NCBI RefSeq assembly: GCF_016653295.1
Contig: NZ_NHSF01000077.1
Location: 1-50,703 of the forward strand
Length of the DNA: 50,703 bases
Direction: 5' to 3'
From: Halochromatium salexigens
GTDB taxonomy: Bacteria; Pseudomonadota; Gammaproteobacteria; Chromatiales; Chromatiaceae
Translations under genes and position numbers: made by a program
Part shown: piece after piece, positions 6,771-16,971 of the stretch
Position numbering within the stretch: position 1 is the first letter of the stretch
How the letters are laid out: each line of letters starts with the position of its first letter
Notes under the pieces: model-generated
Told to the model about the DNA's origin: nothing
Database searches by the model: none
The model's input: the letters and a program-made list of their open reading frames with translations, nothing else

Positions 6771-8828
6771 TCAAAGTGTTTGCGAGAGATCGCTGGTAGC
6801 GATGATGCCGGTCTGTCTTAATAGTGCATCGATGCTTGGCTCGCGTCCACGAAAGGCAATATAGAGCTCCATGGGCTCGGTTGAGCCTCCCCGCTCGAGG
6901 ATGTGTTCTCGGAAAGCGCGTCCGCTGGCTGCATCGAGAATCCCACGTTCCTCGAACAATGAAAAGGCATCGGCGGCTAGCAATTCAGCCCATTTGTAGC
7001 TGTAATAACCCGCCGCGTAACCACCGGCGAAGATATGTGAAAAGCCATGAGCGAAGCGGTTGAACGCCGGTGGCTGAATGGGAGAGAGCTGGTTTCTGAC
7101 TTCGTCGAGGATCTGCTGGAGACGACTCCCTTGTTCAGGGTCGTACTCGAGATGAAGCCGAAAGTCGAATAAGGCGAATTCCAGCTGCCGCACGGTCTGC
7201 ATGGCTGACTGAAAATTGCGCGCCGAACGCATGCCCTGATAGAGTGATTCAGGCAGGGGTTCATGGGTTTCCCAATGATAGGCAAAGAGGTCAAGCGCCT
7301 CGCGTTCCCAACACCAGTTTTCTAAAAATTGACTCGGCAGTTCAACGGCGTCCCAGGGGACACCATTGATGCCGGCGACCGCAGGGTAGTCTACCCGGGT
7401 GAGCATATGGTGGAGGCCATGCCCAAACTCGTGGAACAAGGTCTGCACCTCGTCATGGGTGAGCAGCGTTGGCTGACCATTCACCGGTGGTGTGAAGTTA
7501 CAAACGAGATAAGCCGTTGGCAGTTGACGGCGGCGTGGACTGATCAGTCGGTTGGTGCAAACGTCCATCCAGGCGCCACCGCGTTTTTTTTGACGCGAGA
7601 ACGGGTCCAGGTAGAATTGGGCGATTCGTTCGCCATTCTCATCGGCGATTTGATAAAAGCGCACATCAGGATGCCAGATGTCAGCTTCGCCAGCCGCGGA
7701 TGAAATGAACACACCGAAGAGTCTTTCGGCGACTTGGAACATCCCACTGAGGACTCGGTCGAGCGAGAAATAGGGTTTGAGTTCTTCGTCGCTAATGGTA
7801 TGTCGCGATTGGCGTAAGCGTTCCGACCAATAGGGAACATCCCATGCCTCAAGCTGAGCAGGGCCGCCATTGGCGCTTGCGAAGGCTTGTAGCTGTTCGA
7901 ACTCGCGCCGTGCTTGCGGTGCGCAGCGACGGGCTAAATCCTCCAGAAAGCCCATGACCTCCTCGGTCGAGCGTGCCATTTTCGGCTCGAGCGAGACTTG
8001 AGCGAAATTGCCGAAACCGAGGATATTGGCCTGTTGGTGTCGCAATGCCAGTAAATCCTCGATAATCCGCGTGTTATCCCAGCGGCCGGCGTTGGGGCCC
8101 TGATCGGAGGCGCGGGTTGCATAGGCTTCATAGACTTCGCGTCGTAGCTCGGAGCTGTGCGCATGCTTCATCACCGGTAGATAGGACGGTGAGTCTAGGG
8201 TCAGTACCCAGCCCTCGAGATCGCGTTCGACAGCCAAGTGTCGAGCAAGCTCGCGCGCGGACTCCGGCAATCCCGCTAGATCCGTATCATCGGTGAGCTG
8301 CTTATGCCAGCCATTGGTGGCATCGAGCAGGTTCTCCTCGAATGTGCTTCCGAGGCGTGAGAGTTCAGTGTTGATCTCTTTGAAACGGGCCTTGGCATCG
8401 GGCGGAAGATCGACGCCGGCGAGGTGCATGTCCCGCAAGGCATGAGAGAGCATCGTGCGTTGCGCGGGGTCTAGCGCATCGGTGTCATGGACCTGTTTAT
8501 AGCCGCGATACAGCGCCTCATTATGGCCAACCTCGGTGCCATACTCGCTGAGCTTCGGAAGGCAAGCGTTATGGGCCGCACGCAGCGCGTCCGAACTCAT
8601 GACCGCGTTGAGGTGGCTCACAGGCGACCAGGCACGTTCTAGTCGATCGTCTTCCTCCTCGAGCGGCTGCACGAACGTGTCCCAGGTCGGGGCATCAGTG
8701 GCTGCGGTGAGGCGGTCGATCAGTCGTCGGCCATCGGCGATCAGGGCATCGATAGCGGGCTCGACATGCTCGGGTCGGATGCGGCTGAAAGCCGGGTGGG
8801 GATGATCTTCGAGAAGGGGATTGTCCAT
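6771..8828 (-). CDS. prlC: Oligopeptidase A (M3 family zinc metallopeptidase)
   Basis: A 685-residue cytoplasmic protein, the usual length for oligopeptidase A. The M3 active site is HEFGH at residues 466-470, in the context DEVQTLFHEFGHGLHHMLT. The N-terminus (MDNPLLEDHPHPAFSRIRPE) and the SYLPVM and YCSYKWAE-like blocks also match the PrlC family. It degrades short peptides, including cleaved signal peptides, in the cytoplasm. There is no signal peptide. The gene stands alone on the minus strand, divergent from tRNA-Val and convergent with the small gene at 6501. Its base composition looks lower in GC than the translation cluster to its right (about 55% in one 60-base line I counted near 7700). 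Confidence 0.93.
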   Translation of the reverse strand: MDNPLLEDHPHPAFSRIRPEHVEPAIDALIADGRRLIDRLTAATDAPTWDTFVQPLEEEDDRLERAWSPVSHLNAVMSSDALRAAHNACLPKLSEYGTEVGHNEALYRGYKQVHDTDALDPAQRTMLSHALRDMHLAGVDLPPDAKARFKEINTELSRLGSTFEENLLDATNGWHKQLTDDTDLAGLPESARELARHLAVERDLEGWVLTLDSPSYLPVMKHAHSSELRREVYEAYATRASDQGPNAGRWDNTRIIEDLLALRHQQANILGFGNFAQVSLEPKMARSTEEVMGFLEDLARRCAPQARREFEQLQAFASANGGPAQLEAWDVPYWSERLRQSRHTISDEELKPYFSLDRVLSGMFQVAERLFGVFISSAAGEADIWHPDVRFYQIADENGERIAQFYLDPFSRQKKRGGAWMDVCTNRLISPRRRQLPTAYLVCNFTPPVNGQPTLLTHDEVQTLFHEFGHGLHHMLTRVDYPAVAGINGVPWDAVELPSQFLENWCWEREALDLFAYHWETHEPLPESLYQGMRSARNFQSAMQTVRQLEFALFDFRLHLEYDPEQGSRLQQILDEVRNQLSPIQPPAFNRFAHGFSHIFAGGYAAGYYSYKWAELLAADAFSLFEERGILDAASGRAFREHILERGGSTEPMELYIAFRGREPSIDALLRQTGIIATSDLSQTL

Positions 8829-8889
8829 GGTTGTCGTCCTATTTGGTGGGCCTGGCTATCCAGGATAGTCGATTGCTTGCAATCGACGC

Positions 8890-8916
8890 TTGCAAACCAC
8901 GCACTGAAGCTATATT
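8890..8916 (+). promoter_or_regulatory. Probable promoter of tRNA-Val
   Basis: TTGCAA at 8890-8895 and TATATT at 8911-8916, 15 bases apart (16 if CTTGCA is taken as the -35 box), stand 15 bases before the tRNA. The -10 box is good and the spacing short. A perfect 8-base inverted repeat lies just upstream at 8868-8887. Confidence 0.45.
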
Positions 8917-8931
8917 CTGCACGGCTTCGAC

Positions 8932-9008
8932 AGGCGCGTAGCTCAGCTGGTTAGAGCACCACCTTGACATGGTGGGGGTCGTTGGTTCGAGTCCAATCGC
9001 GCCTACCA
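8932..9008 (+). tRNA. tRNA-Val (anticodon GAC)
   Basis: A 77-base cloverleaf with encoded CCA. Acceptor stem AGGCGCG (8932-8938) pairs with CGCGCCT (8998-9004), followed by discriminator A and CCA. The D arm contains GCTCAGCTGGTTAGAGC. The anticodon stem CCACC/GGTGG (8959-8963/8971-8975) encloses the loop TTGACAT with anticodon GAC at 8966-8968, reading valine codons GUC and GUU. The T loop is GGTTCGAGTCC. Confidence 0.95.
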
Positions 9009-9079
9009 AACAGTGGGGCATCGGCAGCATGGAGGGTGCCGGGCCTTCCGAGCCGTCAGTCTTGGCCGAAGCGCAGTGC

Positions 9080-9106
9080 GCCTCGGCGCCGAGGCTGGCG
9101 GTTTTT
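9080..9106 (+). terminator. Possible terminator or attenuator between tRNA-Val and thrS
   Basis: GCCTCG (9080-9085) and CGAGGC (9090-9095) form a perfect stem with a GCGC loop, and a run of five T follows at 9102-9106 after a six-base gap. It lies in the 182-base stretch between the tRNA and thrS. It may end the tRNA transcript or attenuate thrS. The gap before the T run makes it weaker than a classical terminator. Confidence 0.4.
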
Positions 9107-9190
9107 GGTTTCAGGCGGGCGCGTTGCGGCTGTCGTCCCTTTTCATGTGGTCCCTCGTATCGGCCACCACTGACACCGAGAGGTTTCGAG

Positions 9191-11140
9191 ATGCCAACCA
9201 TCACGCTTCCCGATGGCTCCCAGCGCCAATACCCGCAGGCCATCACGGTGCGGGAGGTCGCGGCCGATATCGGCACCGGTTTGGCCAAGGCCGCCCTGGC
9301 GGGTCGCCTCGATGGCCAGTTGGTCGATACGTCCTATCGCATCGCCGACGACGCCCAGCTCGCCATCGTCACCAAGCGCGACGAGGATGCGCTGGAGCTG
9401 CTGCGCCACGATGCCGCGCATGTGATGGCGCAGGCCGTGCAGGAGCTGTATCCGGGCACCCAGGTGACCATCGGGCCGGCGATCGAGAACGGCTTCTACT
9501 ACGACTTCGCGCGCGCCGAGCCCTTCACGCCGGATGACCTGAGCGCGATCGAGCAGCGCATGCAGGAGATCGTCAAGCGCGATCTGCCGATCGAGCGCGA
9601 GGTCTGGGAGCGCGAGCAGGCCAAGACCGTGTTTCGCGACCTCGGCGAGCACTACAAGGTCGAGATCATCGACGACCTGATTCCCGAGGGCGAGGAGGTC
9701 TCGGTCTATCGCCAGGGCGAGTGGTTCGATGTCTGCCGTGGACCGCATCTGCCGAGCACCGGCAAGCTCGGCAACGGCTTCAAGCTGACCAAGCTCGCCG
9801 GCGCCTACTGGCGTGGTGATTCGAGCAACGCCATGCTGCAGCGCATCTACGGCACCGCCTGGCGCGACAAGAAGGAACTCAAGGCCTATCTGAAACGGCT
9901 GGAAGAGGCCGAGAAGCGCGATCACCGCAAGCTCGGCAAGCAACTCGACCTGTTCCATTTTCAGGACGAGGCGCCCGGCATGGCGTTCTGGCATCAAAAG
10001 GGCCGGATCATCTATCGCCAGGTCGAGGACTACATGCGCGCCAAGCTCGATGAGTATGGGTACCAGGAGGTCGAGACCCCGCAGGTGCTCGACCGCTCGC
10101 TCTGGGAGCGCTCCGGGCACTGGGAGAAGTTCGCCGATGATATGTTCACCACGCAGCTCGATGAGCGCGATTACGCGATCAAGCCGATGAACTGCCCGGG
10201 GCATATCCAGATCTTCAATCAGGGGCTGAAGAGCTATCGCGAGCTGCCGCTGAAGATCGCCGAGTTCGGTGTGGTGCATCGCAGCGAGCCATCTGGCACC
10301 TTGCACGGGCTCATGCGCGCGCGCCGCTTCACTCAGGATGACGCGCATGTGTTCTGCACCGAGGATCAGCTGCAGCAAGAGGTCGCGATCCTGATCGAGA
10401 TGGTGTTCGAGACCTACCGCGACTTCGGTTTCGATCAGATCGAGCTGGCGCTCTCGCTGCGGCCGGAAAAACGCGTCGGTGCCGATGCGCTCTGGGACAA
10501 AGGCGAGGCGGCGCTGGATCAGGCGCTGCGCGACAAGGGGTTGGATTTTCGCGTGCAACCGGGCGAGGGCGCCTTCTACGGCCCGAAGATCGAGTTCACG
10601 CTGCGCGACAGCATTGGCCGCACCTGGCAGTGCGGCACCATCCAGGTCGATTTCTCGATGCCGGGTCGACTCGGCGCCTATTACATCGGCGAGGACAATG
10701 CCAAGCAGGTGCCGGTGATGATCCACCGCGCCATCCTCGGTTCGATGGAGCGGTTCATCGGCATCCTGATCGAACATTACGCCGGCGCGCTGCCGTTGTG
10801 GCTGGCGCCGGTGCAGGCGGTGGTGCTGACCATCACCGATCATCAGCGTGATTATGCCGAGCAGGTGGCTAAGGTCTTGCGAGACAAGGGCTTCCGTGTC
10901 GATGCAGACTTGAGGAACGAGAAGATCGGCTTTAAGATTCGCGAGCACACGCTGCGCAAGGTGCCGTACCTGCTCGTGGTCGGCGATCGTGAGATGGAGG
11001 ACCAGACCCTGGCGCTCCGCGATCGCCAGGGGACGGATCTGGGCGTGGTTGCTCTGGATGCGCTGGTGCACACACTCGGCGACGAGGTAGCCCGGCGCGG
11101 CCACGGAGCAACCGCCCCGGTCGCCTCCAGCGGCGCTTGA
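9191..11140 (+). CDS. thrS: Threonyl-tRNA synthetase
   Basis: A 649-residue class II synthetase that charges tRNA-Thr. An N-terminal TGS domain ([15 protein letters not shown] onward) is followed by the editing domain with [12 protein letters not shown]. The catalytic core holds KPMNCPGH (zinc-binding Cys), motif 2 around [20 protein letters not shown], and motif 3 around [15 protein letters not shown], before a C-terminal anticodon-binding domain. The frame stays open far upstream into the tRNA, but ATG 9191 is the family start and has AGAGG seven bases before it. It is the first gene of the translation cluster and is followed by infC, as in most gammaproteobacteria. Confidence 0.97.
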   Translation: MPTITLPDGSQRQYPQAITVREVAADIGTGLAKAALAGRLDGQLVDTSYRIADDAQLAIVTKRDEDALELLRHDAAHVMAQAVQELYPGTQVTIGPAIENGFYYDFARAEPFTPDDLSAIEQRMQEIVKRDLPIEREVWEREQAKTVFRDLGEHYKVEIIDDLIPEGEEVSVYRQGEWFDVCRGPHLPSTGKLGNGFKLTKLAGAYWRGDSSNAMLQRIYGTAWRDKKELKAYLKRLEEAEKRDHRKLGKQLDLFHFQDEAPGMAFWHQKGRIIYRQVEDYMRAKLDEYGYQEVETPQVLDRSLWERSGHWEKFADDMFTTQLDERDYAIKPMNCPGHIQIFNQGLKSYRELPLKIAEFGVVHRSEPSGTLHGLMRARRFTQDDAHVFCTEDQLQQEVAILIEMVFETYRDFGFDQIELALSLRPEKRVGADALWDKGEAALDQALRDKGLDFRVQPGEGAFYGPKIEFTLRDSIGRTWQCGTIQVDFSMPGRLGAYYIGEDNAKQVPVMIHRAILGSMERFIGILIEHYAGALPLWLAPVQAVVLTITDHQRDYAEQVAKVLRDKGFRVDADLRNEKIGFKIREHTLRKVPYLLVVGDREMEDQTLALRDRQGTDLGVVALDALVHTLGDEVARRGHGATAPVASSGA

Positions 11141-11336
11141 CGGTGTGAGCCACGGGCTGTCCACCCGCTTGAGGGCGGCGGTCTGTGTCGTCGGGGTGCT
11201 CGCCTGGCCTGAAGCGACGGGGCTGATCCTCAGACCCGCGCTTGGCTCGATGGGCCTGTCATCAGGTGTCGCGCTGCGCCGCCCCCGGAGCCGGGGTTGG
11301 CGGCACGGCGCGACGCTGTCGATCTTTTCGTAGTTC

Positions 11337-11353
11337 GGAGGAAGTCTGCTATC
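11337..11353 (+). promoter_or_regulatory. Ribosome binding site and AUC start of infC
   Basis: GGAGG at 11337-11341 followed after nine bases by ATC at 11351-11353. A strong Shine-Dalgarno sequence with a non-canonical start is the arrangement by which IF-3 represses its own translation. Confidence 0.8.
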
Positions 11354-11869
11354 GCTGCACCAAAACGCAACCGCGTCAATGATGAGATCTCGGTTCCCCA
11401 GGTTCGCTTGATCGCCGAGGACGGCGAACAGGTGGGCATCCTCGATTTGGCCGAGGCCAAACAGAGGGCCACCGATGTGAGCCTTGATCTCGTCGAGATC
11501 GTTCCCAATGCTGATCCGCCGGTGTGCCGGTTGATGGATTACGGGCGCTTTCGGTTCGATCAGAAAAAGAAGCAGAACGAGGCGCGCAAGAAGCAAAAGC
11601 AGGTTCAGGTCAAAGAGGTCAAGTTCCGGCCCGGCACCGATATCGGCGATTACCAGGTCAAGCTCAAGAATCTGAGCCGGTTTTTGCACGAGGGCGACAA
11701 GGCCAAGGTGACCATGCGCTTTCGCGGCCGCGAGCATGCCCATCGTGAACTCGGTCTGGAGCTGCTGCGGCGGGTCGAGAACGATCTGTCCGACATCAGC
11801 ATCGTCGAGCAGCAGCCGCAGATGGAAGGGCGGCAGATGATCATGGTGCTGGGACCGAAGAAGCACTAG
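11351..11869 (+). CDS. infC: Translation initiation factor IF-3, starting at an AUC codon
   Basis: A 172-residue protein matching IF-3 through its length: [15 protein letters not shown] at the N-terminus, [20 protein letters not shown], the Lys-rich linker, [15 protein letters not shown] and the final [16 protein letters not shown]-3 binds the 30S subunit and rejects non-canonical start codons. The start is taken as ATC at 11351-11353, because a strong GGAGG at 11337-11341 ends nine bases before it and the protein then begins like other IF-3s ([11 protein letters not shown]). The only in-frame ATG nearby (11297) would add 18 residues and place the ribosome binding site inside the gene. Rare AUU, AUC or AUA starts are a known feature of infC and underlie its autoregulation. 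Confidence 0.95.
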   Translation: MAAPKRNRVNDEISVPQVRLIAEDGEQVGILDLAEAKQRATDVSLDLVEIVPNADPPVCRLMDYGRFRFDQKKKQNEARKKQKQVQVKEVKFRPGTDIGDYQVKLKNLSRFLHEGDKAKVTMRFRGREHAHRELGLELLRRVENDLSDISIVEQQPQMEGRQMIMVLGPKKH

Positions 11870-11880
11870 AGACCAGTCCC

Positions 11881-11920
11881 GATACGCGGCGCTCGGGCCG
11901 GGCTTCCGAGGCGCCGTATC
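11881..11920 (+). promoter_or_regulatory. Long hairpin between infC and rpmI
   Basis: GATACGCGGCGCTCGG (11881-11896) and CCGAGGCGCCGTATC (11906-11920) can pair with a small bulge, leaving a loop of about nine bases. No T run follows, so it is not a classical terminator. It lies 50 bases before rpmI. In E. coli, L20 binds RNA structure upstream of rpmI to repress the operon, so a related role is possible; this is inference only. Confidence 0.45.
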
Positions 11921-11969
11921 CAATAAAGTTGCCGACCACGTCGGCGGCACAGACATGACGGAGTAAAAA

Positions 11970-12167
11970 ATGCCCAAGATCAAGACCAATCGCGGTGCCG
12001 CGAAGCGCTTTGCGCGCACGGCATCCGGACTGTTCAAGCGCAATGCCTCGCATCGGCGGCATATCCTGACCAAGAAGGCCACCAAGCGGAAGCGCCAGCT
12101 ACGCAAGAATCATCTGCTGCACAAGGCCGACAATCGGGCCGCGCGGCGCATGATGCCGTATTGCTGA
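11970..12167 (+). CDS. rpmI: 50S ribosomal protein L35
   Basis: A 65-residue, very basic protein of normal L35 length, beginning [20 protein letters not shown] and containing the [16 protein letters not shown] block typical of the family. It is part of the large ribosomal subunit. GGAG stands six bases before the ATG. It lies between infC and rplT, the standard order, with structured intergenic RNA on both sides. Confidence 0.96.
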   Translation: MPKIKTNRGAAKRFARTASGLFKRNASHRRHILTKKATKRKRQLRKNHLLHKADNRAARRMMPYC

Positions 12168-12193
12168 GGTCTCGCCGACGATGACCTGATTGC

Positions 12194-12221
12194 GAGCAGG
12201 GCACGCAAGCGAGCCCTGCTC
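12194..12221 (+). promoter_or_regulatory. Perfect 9-bp hairpin between rpmI and rplT
   Basis: GAGCAGGGC (12194-12202) and GCCCTGCTC (12213-12221) form an uninterrupted nine-pair stem with a ten-base loop. There is no T run behind it. It lies 35 bases before the rplT start and could be an RNA processing or L20-response element; no function is shown. Confidence 0.45.
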
Positions 12222-12256
12222 CACGATGATGATTTGAACCGTTCGGAGAAGAAGTT

Positions 12257-12622
12257 ATGCCACGCGTCAAACGCGGCGTCACCGCACACGCCCGCCACAA
12301 GAAGGTCCTCGACCAAGCCAAGGGCTATTACGGTGCCCGCAGCAAGGTCTATCGGGTCGCCAAACAGGCCGTCATCAAGGCCGGTCAGTACGCCTATCGC
12401 GACCGCCGTCAACGTAAGCGCCAGTTCCGCGCGCTCTGGATCACCCGCATCAATGCGGCCGCGCGCCTGCACGGGCTGTCCTACAGCCGCCTGATCGCAG
12501 GCCTCAACAAGGCCGGGATCGAGGTCGATCGCAAGATGCTCGCCGAGCTGGCGTTCGACAACGAGCCGGCCTTCGGCGCGATCGCGGAGCAGGCCAAGGC
12601 CGCCCTGGCCGAGACCTCCTGA
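12257..12622 (+). CDS. rplT: 50S ribosomal protein L20
   Basis: A 121-residue basic protein of normal L20 length (118 in E. coli, from memory). It begins [20 protein letters not shown] and contains [19 protein letters not shown] and [19 protein letters not shown]. It is an early-assembly protein of the 50S subunit and the usual autoregulator of the infC-rpmI-rplT genes. GGAGAAG precedes the ATG with good spacing. It is followed by a 181-base gap before pheS that contains an IS200/IS605-like hairpin. Confidence 0.97.
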   Translation: MPRVKRGVTAHARHKKVLDQAKGYYGARSKVYRVAKQAVIKAGQYAYRDRRQRKRQFRALWITRINAAARLHGLSYSRLIAGLNKAGIEVDRKMLAELAFDNEPAFGAIAEQAKAALAETS

Positions 12623-12766
12623 GTCGCGGCGACGATCGGCGCGCCGCCCGAGGCGAAGCGACGAGACATTCGCTGTCGCTCGCCCGTCGCGGGTAGCGCC
12701 TGATGACCTGGCGGGTGGAAGCCTGCCTCGACTGTGGTTGGCCGCGTGCCTGCGGCCGCAATGCTT

Positions 12767-13868
<1,102 letters not shown>

Positions 13869-13892
13869 CTGTCTGTTCCTGCGGAGTGACCG

Positions 13893-16295
13893 ATGCGTTT
13901 TAGTGAATCCTGGCTGCACGAATGGGTCAATCCCCCGCTGGCCGCGCAGGCGCTTTGCGATCAGTTGAGCATGGCGGGGCTCGAGGTCGATGCGCTCGAA
14001 GCGGTGGCGCCGGCCTTCTCTGGGGTGGTCATCGGGGCGGTCGAGACCGTCGAGCCGCATCCGGATGCGACCAAGCTGCGCGTTTGCCGCGTCGATGTCG
14101 GTGACGATGAGCCACTGCAGATCGTCTGCGGCGCGGCCAATGTCGCAGCCGGGCAGCGGGTGGCGGTAGCGCGCGTTGGCGCCGTGCTGCCGGGTAACTT
14201 CAAGATCAAGAAGGCCAAGCTGCGCGGCGTCGCCTCGCAAGGGATGATCTGCTCGGCCTCCGAACTCGGCTTGGCCGAGACCTCCGAGGGGATCATGGTC
14301 TTGCCGGGCGATGCCCCGGTTGGTGAGGATGTGCGCGACTGGCTGGCGCTCGATGACCAGGCCATCGAACTCGATCTGACCCCCGATCGCAGTGATTGCC
14401 TGAGCCTGGCCGGGGTCGCGCGCGAGGTCGGGGTGCTCAACCGGCTGCCCGTGACCGAGCCGGCGGCAAAGCCCGTGCCGCCGGTGCACGATGAGCGCCA
14501 CAGCGTTCAGCTGGACGCCCCTGCAGCCTGTCCGCGTTACCTCTGCCGCATCGTGCGTGCGCTCGACCCGAACGCCGAAACCCCGCTCTGGATGACCGAG
14601 CGGCTGCGCCGCAGCGGGTTGCGGCCGATCTCGCCGGTGGTCGATGTCACCAACTATGTGCTGCTCGAGCTCGGCCAGCCCTTGCATGGGTTCGATCTGG
14701 CCAGACTCGAGGGCGCGATTCAGGTTCGTCTCTCGCGCTCGGGTGAGCGCCTGGCGCTGCTCAACGATGAGCAAGTCGAACTCGATGACGACACGCTGGT
14801 GATCGCCGATGACAACGGCCCGCTGGCGATGGCCGGGATCATGGGCGGGGCCGCGAGCGCGGTCTCGGAGACGACCCAAGACGTGCTGCTCGAGAGCGCC
14901 TTCTTCGCGCCACAGGCGATCGCCGGTCGGGCACGGCGCTATGGCTTGCATACCGACTCCTCGCATCGCTTCGAGCGCGGCGTCGATCCCATGCTGCAGC
15001 AGCGCGCCATCGAGCGCGCCACGGCGCTGCTGTGCGCGATCGCCGGTGGCCAGCCGGGGCCGGTGGTCGAGGCTGTCTCCGAGGCCGATCTGCCGCAGCC
15101 GGTCTGCCTGCTGCTGCGCCGCCAGCGCATCCAGCAAGTGCTCGGCATCGCACCCGATGACGCCGAGGTGACCGACATCCTTGGCCGCCTCGGCATGACG
15201 CTCGAGCCGCATGCCGAGGGCTGGCAGGTGAGCGCGCCCTCGCAGCGTTTCGATATCCAGCGCGAGGTCGATCTGATCGCCGAGATCGGCCGCATCCATG
15301 GCTATGACGCGATCCCGGTCACCCATGCGCGCTCGGCGGCCTTCACCCGGGCGCCGCGCGAGATGGCCTTCGATCTCGATCGCGCACGCCAGACCCTGGT
15401 CGCGCGTGGCTACTCCGAGGCCATCACCTATAGCTTCGTCAGCCCCGAGCAGAATGCCTGGTTCGATCCAAGCCCAACCTCCGCGGCACCACTGACCCTG
15501 GCCAATCCGCTCTCGGCCGAGCTGTCGGTGATGCGCGGCAGTCTCTGGCCCGGCTTGATCCAGGTGATGCGGCAGAATCTGGCCCGCCAGCAGCCGCGCG
15601 TGCGTCTGTTCGAGACCGGCTTACGCTTTCTCGGCGGGGCCGAGGCGCTGCGCCAGACCCCGAGTCTGGCGCTCGTGGCGGTGGGCCCGGTGGTGCCCGA
15701 GCAATGGGGCCAGGAACGTCGGCTGACGGATTTTTATGATCTCAAGGCCGACCTCGAGGCGATGCTGACGCAAACCGGACGGCTCGAGGCGCTGTGCCTG
15801 CAAGCACCGACCAGCGATGCCGAAGCGCATCCGGCGCTGCATCCAGGGCAGAGCGCGGCGCTGCGGCTCGGCGAGCAGCCGATTGGCTGGATCGGTACCC
15901 TGCATCCGCTGCTGGCCCAGCGGCTCGAGCTGCCCACTGCGGTGCAGTTGTGCGAGATCGATCTCGACGCCCTCGGCCTTGGCGAGCGGCCGGCCTTCGA
16001 GCCGCTGTCGCGGTTTCCATCGATTCGCCGTGATCTGGCCACCCTGGTGCCCGCCGAGCTGTCGTTCGAACAGGTCCGCCAAACCGTGACCGAGGCCGCC
16101 GGCGATCTCCTCAAACAACTGATCCTGTTTGATCAGTATCAAGGCGAACACATCGAGTCGGGTCGAAAAAGTCTGGCTTTCGGATTGATTTTACAGGCAT
16201 CTTCTCAGACACTGGTGGATGCCGAGGTTGACGCCGTGGTGCAGCGCGTGATCGAGCGGCTGGAACAAACGCTCGGCGCTCGGCTGCGCACCTGA
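13893..16295 (+). CDS. pheT: Phenylalanyl-tRNA synthetase beta subunit
   Basis: An 800-residue protein, close to the normal length of about 795. The N-terminus MRFSESWLHEWVNPPL leads into an EMAP/OB-type tRNA-binding domain (about 40-150), followed by the B3/B4 editing region (HGFDLARLEG), B5, a class II-like core, and a C-terminal ferredoxin-fold anticodon domain (FPSIRRDLATLVP onward). It holds the site that hydrolyses mischarged Tyr-tRNA-Phe. A GGAG lies seven bases before the start. ihfA follows directly, as in E. coli and Pseudomonas. Confidence 0.97.
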   Translation: MRFSESWLHEWVNPPLAAQALCDQLSMAGLEVDALEAVAPAFSGVVIGAVETVEPHPDATKLRVCRVDVGDDEPLQIVCGAANVAAGQRVAVARVGAVLPGNFKIKKAKLRGVASQGMICSASELGLAETSEGIMVLPGDAPVGEDVRDWLALDDQAIELDLTPDRSDCLSLAGVAREVGVLNRLPVTEPAAKPVPPVHDERHSVQLDAPAACPRYLCRIVRALDPNAETPLWMTERLRRSGLRPISPVVDVTNYVLLELGQPLHGFDLARLEGAIQVRLSRSGERLALLNDEQVELDDDTLVIADDNGPLAMAGIMGGAASAVSETTQDVLLESAFFAPQAIAGRARRYGLHTDSSHRFERGVDPMLQQRAIERATALLCAIAGGQPGPVVEAVSEADLPQPVCLLLRRQRIQQVLGIAPDDAEVTDILGRLGMTLEPHAEGWQVSAPSQRFDIQREVDLIAEIGRIHGYDAIPVTHARSAAFTRAPREMAFDLDRARQTLVARGYSEAITYSFVSPEQNAWFDPSPTSAAPLTLANPLSAELSVMRGSLWPGLIQVMRQNLARQQPRVRLFETGLRFLGGAEALRQTPSLALVAVGPVVPEQWGQERRLTDFYDLKADLEAMLTQTGRLEALCLQAPTSDAEAHPALHPGQSAALRLGEQPIGWIGTLHPLLAQRLELPTAVQLCEIDLDALGLGERPAFEPLSRFPSIRRDLATLVPAELSFEQVRQTVTEAAGDLLKQLILFDQYQGEHIESGRKSLAFGLILQASSQTLVDAEVDAVVQRVIERLEQTLGARLRT

Positions 16296-16322
16296 ATGGG
16301 TTTAGAGGAGCAAAGTAGGTCT

Positions 16323-16622
16323 ATGGCACTCACCAAGGCGGACATGGCGGAGCATCTGTTCGAGGTGCTTGGGCTCAACAAGCGCGAGGCCAAGGATGTG
16401 GTCGAGATGTTCTTCGAGGAGATCCGCGTCGCCCTAGAAGAAGGCGAGCAGGTGAAGCTCTCCGGGTTCGGCAATTTCGATCTGCGCGAGAAGAAGCAGC
16501 GCCCGGGCAGGAACCCGAAGACCGGAGAGGAGATTCCGATCACCGCGCGGCGCGTGGTCACCTTCAGGCCCGGACAAAAATTGAAATCGCGGGTCGAAGC
16601 CTATGTCGGACCCGAGCGCTAG
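16323..16622 (+). CDS. ihfA: Integration host factor alpha subunit
   Basis: A 99-residue HU/IHF-fold protein beginning [20 protein letters not shown], with [20 protein letters not shown] and the arm [20 protein letters not shown] that inserts into the minor groove. With IHF-beta it bends DNA at specific sites and takes part in transcription, recombination and replication. The ATG at 16323 gives the standard protein; an upstream in-frame ATG at 16296 would add nine residues and overlap its likely AGGAG. The position directly after pheT is the conserved one. Its last 20 bases overlap the start of the MerR-type gene. Confidence 0.97.
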   Translation: MALTKADMAEHLFEVLGLNKREAKDVVEMFFEEIRVALEEGEQVKLSGFGNFDLREKKQRPGRNPKTGEEIPITARRVVTFRPGQKLKSRVEAYVGPER

Positions 16623-16971
16623 CCTCAAGGAGCTGCCACCGATCCCGTCCAAGCGTTACTTCACCATTGGTGAGGTCAGCGAACTCTGCGATGTCAAGCC
16701 CCATGTGCTGCGCTACTGGGAGCAGGAATTCCCCCAGCTCAAGCCGGTGAAACGGCGCGGTAACCGTCGTTACTATCAACATCATGATGTGCTGATGGTG
16801 CGCCGGATTCGAGGGCTGCTCTATGAACAAGGGTTCACCATCGGCGGTGCTCGCCAACAGTTGAGTGGCGAATCGGCGAAGAAGGACAGCACCCAGGCGC
16901 ATCAGATCATCAAGCAGGTGCGGATCGAACTCGAAGAGGTGTTGCATGATCTTCGCCGTCGGCCGCATTGA
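16603..16971 (+). CDS. MerR-family transcriptional regulator
   Basis: A 122-residue protein with one winged-helix MerR domain: [20 protein letters not shown], then [14 protein letters not shown] and [18 protein letters not shown]. The C-terminal part is a short helical stretch without the metal-binding Cys residues of MerR, CueR or SoxR, so no inducer can be named. A short MerR-like gene directly after ihfA is a common gammaproteobacterial arrangement. The start overlaps ihfA by 20 bases, so translation is probably coupled; no separate ribosome binding site is visible. Its TGA stop lies within the -35 box of the tRNA-Pro promoter. Confidence 0.9.
   Translation: MSDPSASLKELPPIPSKRYFTIGEVSELCDVKPHVLRYWEQEFPQLKPVKRRGNRRYYQHHDVLMVRRIRGLLYEQGFTIGGARQQLSGESAKKDSTQAHQIIKQVRIELEEVLHDLRRRPH

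Noticed and set aside
8969-9190. An N-terminal extension of ThrS beginning inside tRNA-Val.
   Set aside because: It would overlap the tRNA 3' half, and the family start with a ribosome binding site is at 9191.
9143-12106. A 987-codon open frame antisense to thrS and infC.
   Set aside because: It mirrors strong coding on the plus strand; its residue make-up (many Arg, His, Leu, Ala) is typical of antisense frames in GC-rich genes and it contains no recognisable domain.
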